Part shown: piece by piece, positions 4,725-10,897 of the stretch | Numbering within the stretch: position 1 is the stretch's first letter | Layout of the letters: each line of letters opens with the position of its first letter | Assembly: GCA_905210545.1 (NCBI GenBank) | Contig: CAJLXC010000046.1 | Coordinates: 1-10,897 of the forward strand | Reading direction: 5' to 3' | Length of the DNA: 10,897 nucleotides | From: an uncultured Eubacteriales bacterium | GTDB taxonomy: Bacteria; Bacillota; Clostridia; Christensenellales; Borkfalkiaceae | Notes under the pieces: generated by a model | The model's input: only the letters and a program-made list of their open reading frames with translations | Database searches by the model: none | What the model was told of the DNA's origin: nothing | Program-made: the position numbers and the translations under genes

Positions 4725-5747
4725 ATGGATAAATTTGAAGAGTTAAGACAAAAAGTAAACAAGGAATTGAGCGAAATAAAGTCTACCAGGCTTCTCGGAG
4801 ATCTTAAAGCGAGGTTTATGGGGAAGAACGGCGAGATAACGGCGTTGCTCCGCGGAATGAAAGACGTCCCTAATAATCTGAAAGCCGAATTCGGTAAAAA
4901 AATAAACGATTTAAAGCAAGACGTTGAATCGTTTATAGAAAACAGAGAGAGGATTCTTAAAGAAGAAGAGCTTAATAAGCGGTACGAAGAAGAAGCCGTG
5001 GACGTAACCTTGCCGGGGAAAACCTGCGCGGTCGGAGGTTTACATCCGCTTTCTATCGTTAAAAATCAGATAATTGACGCATTTACCGGTTTGGGGTTTG
5101 AGATATTCGAAGGACCGGAAATCGATACCGATTATTATTGTTTTCAGGCGTTAAACATTCCTAAAGATCATCCCGCCCGCGATATGCAGGATACTTTTTA
5201 TTTCAACAACGGTATTCTCTTAAGACCTCATACGTCTCCGGGACAGGTAAGAACAATGGAAAATAAAAAACCGCCCATAAAGGTTTTAAGTCCCGGCAGA
5301 GTCTATCGCGCGGATGATGACGCTTCGCATTCGCCTATGTTTCATCAGATAGAAGGGCTTGTTATAGACAAAGGCGTTTCTCTGTGCGACCTTAAAGGGT
5401 TGTTAGACGATTTCGTCAAAACCGTTTTCGACAGCGAGACAAAAACGAGATTTCGTCCCTCGTATTTTCCTTTTACCGAGCCGAGCGTAGAGGTTGACGT
5501 GACTTGTTGCAAATGTCACGGGAAAGGGTGCGGTCTTTGTAAAGGGACGGGCTGGATAGAAATTCTCGGCGCGGGCGTTGTAAACAGAAAAGTTCTCGAA
5601 ATGAGCGGAATCGATCCGGATATTTATTCCGGGTTGGCGTTCGGCTTGGGCATCGAGCGTATCACGATGATAAAATACGGCATATCCGATATAAGAACGC
5701 TGTTTGAAAACAACGTTAAATTCTTAAAACAGTTCAACAGGAGATAA
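4725..5747 (+). CDS. pheS: Phenylalanyl-tRNA synthetase alpha subunit
   Basis: The 340-residue protein is the normal bacterial length. It is the catalytic subunit of the (alpha-beta)2 cytoplasmic enzyme that charges tRNA-Phe with phenylalanine using ATP. It has an N-terminal coiled-coil arm (about 1-95) followed by a class II core. Core motifs are LRPHTSPGQVR, GRVYRADDDASHSPMFHQIEG (motif 2 region), FTEPSVEVDV and the C-terminal motif 3 GLAFGLGIERITMIKYGI. Five cysteines (261, 262, 264, 269, 272) give a C-x2-C-x4-C-x2-C knuckle inside the core, as in many Firmicutes homologues and unlike E. coli. The start at 4725 has AGGAG at 4714-4718. It follows a T-box leader with a UUC specifier and precedes pheT by two bases, so synthesis should rise when tRNA-Phe is uncharged. 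Confidence 0.98.
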   Translation: MDKFEELRQKVNKELSEIKSTRLLGDLKARFMGKNGEITALLRGMKDVPNNLKAEFGKKINDLKQDVESFIENRERILKEEELNKRYEEEAVDVTLPGKTCAVGGLHPLSIVKNQIIDAFTGLGFEIFEGPEIDTDYYCFQALNIPKDHPARDMQDTFYFNNGILLRPHTSPGQVRTMENKKPPIKVLSPGRVYRADDDASHSPMFHQIEGLVIDKGVSLCDLKGLLDDFVKTVFDSETKTRFRPSYFPFTEPSVEVDVTCCKCHGKGCGLCKGTGWIEILGAGVVNRKVLEMSGIDPDIYSGLAFGLGIERITMIKYGISDIRTLFENNVKFLKQFNRR

Positions 5748-5749
5748 CA

Positions 5750-8149
5750 ATGAAAGTACCTTTTTCTTGGCTTAAAGATTACGTTGATATAGATTGTTCT
5801 GCAAAAGAACTCGAAGCAAAGCTTTTTTCGTGCGGATTCGAGGTGGAAGAAACGATTAAAGTCGCAGAGCAAATAGACAAAATCGTAACCTGTAAAATTT
5901 TGGAAATACAAAAACATCCTAACGCGGATAAATTATCCGTGACAAAAATCGATGCGGGAAAATACGGCTTGTTACAAATTATAACTTCGGCAAAAAACAT
6001 AAACGTCGGAGATATCGTTCCTGTTGCGCTTGACGGGGCAACTCTTTCAAAAGGAGAAAGAATATTCAACGGCGAGTTGAGGGGGCTTCCTTCTAACGGA
6101 ATGTTTTGCAGCGGAGAAGAGTTGGGGATAAACGACGACTGGTACGAAGGAGCTTCCGTAAACGGAATTCTTATCTTAAAAGAAGACTTTCCGCTCGGTG
6201 AAGAAGTTAAAAAACTTTTAGAACTCGAAGACGTTGTGTTTGACATAAACGTAACGGCAAATCGCCCTGATTGTCAGTCGATTTTTGGTATTGCAAGGGA
6301 AGTTGCCGCAGTTCTCGATAAGCCTTTGCATCATCCGGATTTTTCATTTAAAACGTCAAGCGACGTATCAACGAAAAACACTGTTAAAGTTGAAAACGCC
6401 GCGTTTGATTTATGCCCGAGATATAAATCTCATTTAGTTACAAACGTTAAAATAGAGCAATCTCCGAGATGGCTTAAAAGAAAACTTTTCTCCATGGGTT
6501 TGCGCTCGATAAATAATATTGTGGACATCACTAATTTCGTCCTTTTGGAAATCGGACAGCCTATGCATGCTTTCGACCTTTCGGAAATATCGGGCGATAA
6601 AATAGTTGTTCGCAGGGCAAATGACGGCGAAAAAATCGTTACGCTTGACGAAAAAGAGTTCTCTCTTCATAGCGATAATCTCGTTATTTGCGATGCGACG
6701 AAACCTGTGGCTCTTGCAGGAGTTATGGGCGGTCTTAACAGTGAAATTAAAGATACGACTAAAAACGTTTTATTTGAGTCTGCAAAGTTCGCTCGTGACA
6801 ATATCCGCAAAACGTCGAGATTTTTAGGACAAAGAAGCGATTCTTCGGCGAGATACGAAAAGGGCGTCGATTATCTTTCCGTTGAAAACGGAATGAACAG
6901 GGCGTTGAATCTTATTTGTAAACTCGGTTGCGGTATAATAGCTTGCGACGAATACGATTTATATGATAATAAACCCGAAGAAAGAAATATCGTTACAACC
7001 GTTTCGGATATAAACGAAGTGATCGGTATAGATATTCCCGAAAAAGTTATAATAAATATTCTTGAAAGACTTAGTTTTAAGGTTATAAATAAAGACGGAA
7101 AACTTATCGTTACCGTTCCTCTTTTCAGGGACGATATGGAGAGTTGCCAGGATATTGCCGAAGAAATAATCAGAGAATACGGATACGATCGGTTAGAACC
7201 TTCTTTATTAAAAACTTCTACCATTACGAGCGGCGGAAAAAACAAAGAACAAAATTCTATGGATTCCGTTAAAAATTTGCTTGTCGGGTTTGGTTTTAAC
7301 GAAATAATCACTTATTCGTTCGTTCCGGAAAAAGATTATCGTCAATTCAGAATGGATGAGGTATCGGGCGATAAGCTTATTAAAATTCTTAATCCCATAA
7401 GCGAGGATATGGCGGTAATGAGAGTTTCGCTTGTTCCGTCAATGGTAAGAACGGTTGCTTACAACCTGAACAGAAAGAATTTTTCGGGAAGACTTTTTGA
7501 AATAGCGAAAATATATAAAACCGACGCTATGCCGCTTGATAGATTGCCTGTGGAAGAAAACGTTTTGTGCTGCGCTCTTTTCGGCGATAATGAGGATTTC
7601 TTTACGGCAAAAGGAGTTGTAGAAGGCTTATTAAACACTTTTTCTTACGGGGCTGAACCTGTTTTTGTTAAATCGAACAAAAAATTCATGCATCCGACTC
7701 GTTCTGCCGACGTGGTTGTAAACAATGAAACTTTGGGCGTTGTCGGACAGCTTAATCCTGAAATCGCAGAAGAAATCGGAGCGGATAAACCGATATATTT
7801 GATCGAGTTGAATTACGACGCGTTAGCAAGAACGTTTAACGATAAGATTGTTTTTAAATCCGTCTCCAAATATCCGTCCGTTGAAAGGGATCTCGCCGTT
7901 TCCGTAGATACTAATGTTCCGTGCGGCGACGTCGTATCGGTGATTAAATCTGCTGCCGGAGACAAACTCGAAAGCGTTTCTCTTTTCGACGTATATCAGG
8001 GGGATCAGATAGAAAAGGGTAAAAAAAGCCTGGCGTTTAACCTTTTGTACGTTTCGAACGAGAGAACTTTGACCGTTGAAGAAATCGATGACTCCATAAA
8101 AAATATATTAAAAGAATTAAAAGATAAACTAAACGCGGAATTAAGATAG
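5750..8149 (+). CDS. pheT: Phenylalanyl-tRNA synthetase beta subunit
   Basis: At 799 residues it matches the usual 790-800. Domains in order are an EMAP/OB tRNA-binding domain at about 40-150 (ILEIQKHPNADKLSV, then NVGDIVPVALDGA); the B3/4 domain at about 210-385 (INNIVDITNFVLLEIGQPMHAFDL, cited here as its first and last motifs INNIVDITN and GQPMHAFDL), which in the family carries the editing site that clears mischarged tyrosine; B5 at about 412-480; a catalytic-like core at about 500-690 (SFVPEKDY, LNPISEDMAVMR, LFEIAKIY); and the C-terminal ferredoxin-like anticodon-binding domain from about 705 (YPSVERDLAVSV). The ribosome binding site AGGAGA lies at the end of pheS, two bases before which the genes almost touch. 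The gene is complete and in frame throughout. mutS2 begins one base after its stop. Confidence 0.98.
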   Translation: MKVPFSWLKDYVDIDCSAKELEAKLFSCGFEVEETIKVAEQIDKIVTCKILEIQKHPNADKLSVTKIDAGKYGLLQIITSAKNINVGDIVPVALDGATLSKGERIFNGELRGLPSNGMFCSGEELGINDDWYEGASVNGILILKEDFPLGEEVKKLLELEDVVFDINVTANRPDCQSIFGIAREVAAVLDKPLHHPDFSFKTSSDVSTKNTVKVENAAFDLCPRYKSHLVTNVKIEQSPRWLKRKLFSMGLRSINNIVDITNFVLLEIGQPMHAFDLSEISGDKIVVRRANDGEKIVTLDEKEFSLHSDNLVICDATKPVALAGVMGGLNSEIKDTTKNVLFESAKFARDNIRKTSRFLGQRSDSSARYEKGVDYLSVENGMNRALNLICKLGCGIIACDEYDLYDNKPEERNIVTTVSDINEVIGIDIPEKVIINILERLSFKVINKDGKLIVTVPLFRDDMESCQDIAEEIIREYGYDRLEPSLLKTSTITSGGKNKEQNSMDSVKNLLVGFGFNEIITYSFVPEKDYRQFRMDEVSGDKLIKILNPISEDMAVMRVSLVPSMVRTVAYNLNRKNFSGRLFEIAKIYKTDAMPLDRLPVEENVLCCALFGDNEDFFTAKGVVEGLLNTFSYGAEPVFVKSNKKFMHPTRSADVVVNNETLGVVGQLNPEIAEEIGADKPIYLIELNYDALARTFNDKIVFKSVSKYPSVERDLAVSVDTNVPCGDVVSVIKSAAGDKLESVSLFDVYQGDQIEKGKKSLAFNLLYVSNERTLTVEEIDDSIKNILKELKDKLNAELR

Positions 8150-8150
8150 A

Positions 8151-10514
8151 ATGATTTCTTTAAAAACGTTAAAATCTATAGAATTCGATAAAATTTTAAA
8201 TAGCGTAAGCGACTATGCCGTACTCGAATCGACGAAGGAAGAAATAAAAACGTTTAATCCTTTTACGAATCTTGCGGAAGCTGAAATTTGTCTTAATAAA
8301 ACCGAAGAGGCATATAAGCTTTTATATTCTTACGGAGTTGCCGGAGTATACTTTTTTTCCGACATCGGGGAAGAATTGAAGCGCGTAGATATGGGCGGCG
8401 TGTTAAATAATGCCGAACTGTTGAGGGTTGCGGAGAATCTTAAGAGCGCACGAATTATGAGAACTGCCGTTAATTCCGTAAACGATAAAAGCATAGTTTA
8501 TCTTAAAGAAGTTTCGTCAAGATTATATACGAATCAGGATTTTGAAAACGAAATCACGTCTAAAATTATCTCCGAAGACGAAATAAGCGATACCGCGTCG
8601 CCAAAATTATATTCAATAAGAAAAAATATCAGGGATATAAATGCAAAAATAAGAAATCAGCTCAACGCGTATATGCACGGAAGTCTCGGCAAAATCATGC
8701 AGGATTCCGTTGTTACGATGCGGCAAAATCGATACGTTATTCCCGTTAAAAGCGAATACAGAAGTCAGGTTAAAGGTTTTATTCACGATCAGTCTGCGTC
8801 GGGAGCTACCGTATTTATAGAACCGGAAATTGTGATAGACTTAAACAACGACCTGAAACGCGCGACCTTCGACGAGCAGGAAGAAATAAGAAAAATCTTA
8901 CAACAACTGTCTGAAAAGATTACGTTTATGTCTGACGCAATCCGATATAACGCTGAAAATATCAGAGAAATCGATAATGCTTTTGCACGCGCGATTTATT
9001 CATTTAAAAACAGATGTGTGATTCCGGAATTAAATAATAAAGGAATAATCGATATAAAAAAAGGCAGACATCCGCTTATAAATCAAAGCAAAGTTGTTCC
9101 CGTATCGGTAAAGCTAGGTGAAAATTATAATTTTTTACTTGTAACCGGACCTAATACGGGCGGAAAAACCGTTACTTTAAAACTTGTAGGGCTTTTTTCG
9201 ATGATGGCTGCAAGCGGAATTTATATCCCTGCCGAAGAAGAAAGCAAGATTTCGATTTTTGAAGGTATTTATTCGGATATCGGCGACGAACAAAGTATAG
9301 AACAAGATCTTTCCACTTTTTCTTCTCATATCAAAAATTTAATCGAAATTCTTAACTCAATAAACGAAAAAAGTCTTGTCCTGATTGATGAAATCGGCGC
9401 CGGAACAGATCCCGAAGAAGGCAGCGCGCTGGCACTGGCGATAATAAAAAAATTGTTGAGTCTGAATTGTTTCGGTATAATTACCACGCACTATTCTAAA
9501 CTTAAAGAATATGCGTTTACCAACGATAAAATTAAAAACGCGTCTATGGAATTTGAAGCGGTTACGCTTAAACCTCTTTATAAAATCAATATCGGAATTC
9601 CGGGAAGCTCGAACGCGATAGAAATTTCAAAAACTCTCGGACTTGCGCCCGATATAATAAAAGACGCGGCGTCTTATTTATCGACCGAAAAAATTTCCTT
9701 TGAGAATATTCTTAAAAAGGCAGAAATGGAACGACTTTCGGCGGAAAACGAAAAAACGGAACTCGAAAAAATCAAGTCGGAAAAAGAGTCCGAATTGTTA
9801 AAAATTAAAGAAGAAAAAGAAAAAATTCTTACAGAGCGCGAAAAAATTTATCAGAACGCAAAACAAGAAACCAAAAGAATAATTGCCGATAAACTATCCG
9901 AAGCGGAAGAGATTATCGACGAGTTAAAAAGGATTTTGCGCGCCGCAGGGCTCGAAAGTAAAGAAATAATTCGTGCGAGCGAATTAAAAAACAGACTAAA
10001 AAACAGCAGATATTTGGAAAACGTGAACACCGACGAGCCGATCGAACTCATTAAAGCCGACGGAAACTCTTTGAATATCGGCGATAAGGTATACGTAAAA
10101 TCCATCGGGACTTACGCTAAAATTCTTAAAATAAAGAAAGAAAAAGGCGAGGCGGAAGTTCTGGTCGGCAGTATAAAGACGGTCGTTAAGCTTAAAGATT
10201 TGTATAACAACGAAAAAGATGACGATGCGGAGCAAAAAGTTAAAATTTTTAAATCAAAGAGTGCCGAACAACCTAAATCCGAATTGAACGTTATAGGCAA
10301 AACGTCTTTAGAAGCCGTTTCCGACGTCGAGAATTTTATCGATCAAGCCGTTAAGTTTAATTTGGAGGAAGTTAAGATAATACACGGTGTGGGTGAAGGA
10401 ATTTTACTTAAAGCCGTGAGAAATTATCTTAAAAGCGATAAAAACGTGAAGGAATTTCGCAGAGGCAGATACGGAGAAGGTGAAAACGGCGTGACTATTG
10501 TTACGTTAAAATAA
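8151..10514 (+). CDS. mutS2: MutS2 family ATPase with Smr domain (DNA/ribosome-collision factor)
   Basis: The 787-residue protein is the same size as B. subtilis MutS2 (785). It lacks the mismatch-recognition domain of MutS1. Residues 1-300 are the core/lever region. The ATPase has Walker A GPNTGGKT (333-340), Walker B with Asp413-Glu414 in LIDEIGAGTD, and TTHYSKLKEYA after it. A Lys/Glu-rich coiled coil runs from about 510 to 600, a KOW-like segment (LNIGDKVYVKSIGTYAKI) lies near 642-660, and a C-terminal Smr domain covers about 710-787. MutS2 proteins have been linked to limiting recombination and, in B. subtilis, to rescuing collided ribosomes. The Smr HGxGxG motif is intact (HGVGEG, 745-750), but the usual LDLRG is LNVIG (712-716). 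It starts one base after pheT and has no strong ribosome binding site, so coupling to pheT is likely. Confidence 0.95.
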   Translation: MISLKTLKSIEFDKILNSVSDYAVLESTKEEIKTFNPFTNLAEAEICLNKTEEAYKLLYSYGVAGVYFFSDIGEELKRVDMGGVLNNAELLRVAENLKSARIMRTAVNSVNDKSIVYLKEVSSRLYTNQDFENEITSKIISEDEISDTASPKLYSIRKNIRDINAKIRNQLNAYMHGSLGKIMQDSVVTMRQNRYVIPVKSEYRSQVKGFIHDQSASGATVFIEPEIVIDLNNDLKRATFDEQEEIRKILQQLSEKITFMSDAIRYNAENIREIDNAFARAIYSFKNRCVIPELNNKGIIDIKKGRHPLINQSKVVPVSVKLGENYNFLLVTGPNTGGKTVTLKLVGLFSMMAASGIYIPAEEESKISIFEGIYSDIGDEQSIEQDLSTFSSHIKNLIEILNSINEKSLVLIDEIGAGTDPEEGSALALAIIKKLLSLNCFGIITTHYSKLKEYAFTNDKIKNASMEFEAVTLKPLYKINIGIPGSSNAIEISKTLGLAPDIIKDAASYLSTEKISFENILKKAEMERLSAENEKTELEKIKSEKESELLKIKEEKEKILTEREKIYQNAKQETKRIIADKLSEAEEIIDELKRILRAAGLESKEIIRASELKNRLKNSRYLENVNTDEPIELIKADGNSLNIGDKVYVKSIGTYAKILKIKKEKGEAEVLVGSIKTVVKLKDLYNNEKDDDAEQKVKIFKSKSAEQPKSELNVIGKTSLEAVSDVENFIDQAVKFNLEEVKIIHGVGEGILLKAVRNYLKSDKNVKEFRRGRYGEGENGVTIVTLK

Positions 10515-10524
10515 AGGAGGGAAT

Positions 10525-10897
10525 ATGCAAGAAATTTTTTATGAAGAATCCGCTAAGATTCAGGAAGAGGCTTCTGCCGCCAGAAAGTATTATATAGCTA
10601 AGGTTTTTATGATTATATCTTACGTTCTTGCGGTTATTTGGGGTATATTTTGTCTTACGTTTCTTATCAATTTAAAAAACATCTTACTGACGTTGATATT
10701 TTCGCTGATTCCTTTGGCATTATTTATTGTGTCAGGAATAGTTCTCGGTAAATTAAAAGACAAATTTTACGTGGATTACGATTATACGTTTGTTTCGGGA
10801 TCGATTAGATTTTCTAAAGTAATTAAAAATATTAAGAGAAAACATATAATAAATTTTGACACTTCGGATATAGAAAAAATCGGATTGTACGGTTCGG
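10525..10897 (+). CDS. Small conserved membrane protein, possibly DUF6106 family (3' end outside window)
   Basis: An open frame starts at ATG 10525, 10 bases after the mutS2 stop, behind a full AAAGGAGG (10513-10520), the strongest ribosome binding site in the window. The 124 residues visible run to the window edge without a stop. The N-terminus is polar (MQEIFYEESAKIQEEASAAR), then come two hydrophobic segments at about 24-46 and 51-72. A cytosolic-looking domain follows with DYDYTFVSGSIRFSKVI and many Lys/Arg. That pattern (short N-terminus, two membrane helices, then DYDY and a strand-rich basic domain) recalls DUF6106 proteins of Clostridia, but I cannot check this here and the function is unknown. 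It is likely the last or next gene of the pheS-pheT-mutS2 unit. Confidence 0.8.
   Translation, partial: MQEIFYEESAKIQEEASAARKYYIAKVFMIISYVLAVIWGIFCLTFLINLKNILLTLIFSLIPLALFIVSGIVLGKLKDKFYVDYDYTFVSGSIRFSKVIKNIKRKHIINFDTSDIEKIGLYGS

Noticed and set aside
5779..6246. Minus-strand open frame of 155 codons inside pheT
   Set aside because: Antisense to a well-conserved coding region; serine- and proline-rich shadow of the pheT codons.
6871..7311. Minus-strand open frame of 146 codons inside pheT
   Set aside because: Antisense to the conserved B5/core part of pheT, with no start signal or recognisable protein.
9720..9860. Lys/Glu-rich repeat-like DNA in mutS2 as a tandem repeat
   Set aside because: GAAAAA-rich codons reflect the coiled-coil linker of MutS2, not an exact DNA repeat.

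Overview
The window reads as a chromosomal segment of a low-GC, endospore-forming member of the Firmicutes, most likely Clostridia. Reasons: a spoIIAA-spoIIAB-sigF operon, a spoVA set of the short clostridial kind (spoVAC, spoVAD, spoVAE only), the sporulation gene yunB, a T-box leader before pheS, strong AGGAGG-type ribosome binding sites and AT-rich spacers. I cannot place it more finely from sequence alone. It is dense housekeeping and sporulation DNA. I see no mobile element, CRISPR array, toxin or defence locus, and no sign of recent transfer.

Layout. Bases 1-41 hold the 5' half of a tRNA-Pro(UGG) on the minus strand, running off the window, with its own sigma-A promoter. Bases 91-243 are an AT-rich divergent spacer with a perfect long inverted repeat and a perfect Spo0A box (minus strand, 152-159). 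The spoIIA operon follows (spoIIAA, spoIIAB, sigF; 244-1708) and ends in a terminator hairpin that overlaps the sigF stop. Directly after the T-tract lies a good sigma-G-type promoter (GTATA, 17 bases, CATATTA), then spoVAC-spoVAD-spoVAE (1846-3668), tightly packed. yunB (3726-4394) follows and has no visible Shine-Dalgarno sequence; a hairpin terminator overlaps its stop.

Bases 4410-4708 hold a near-consensus sigma-A promoter and a complete T-box riboswitch. The specifier codon is UUC (Phe), and stem I, stem III, the antiterminator and the terminator can all be paired by eye. Downstream are pheS, pheT and mutS2 (4725-10514), separated by 1-2 bases, then the start of a small membrane protein gene (10525 to the window end) behind a strong ribosome binding site. 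All four are probably one transcription unit.

How the genes work together. SpoIIAA, SpoIIAB and SigF form the partner-switching module that turns on forespore transcription. In known spore formers SigF leads to SigG, and SigG transcribes spoVA, whose products carry dipicolinic acid into and out of the spore. YunB is a mother-cell (SigE) sporulation protein in Bacillus. The second half is a different theme: phenylalanyl-tRNA synthetase under tRNA-Phe sensing, with MutS2 (a DNA-binding and ribosome-collision factor) placed in the same unit. The points most worth checking are T-box control reaching mutS2, the changed LDLRG motif in the MutS2 Smr domain, the Spo0A box before spoIIA, the near-leaderless look of yunB, and the terminator/sigma-G promoter junction. 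I found no convincing previously undescribed system.
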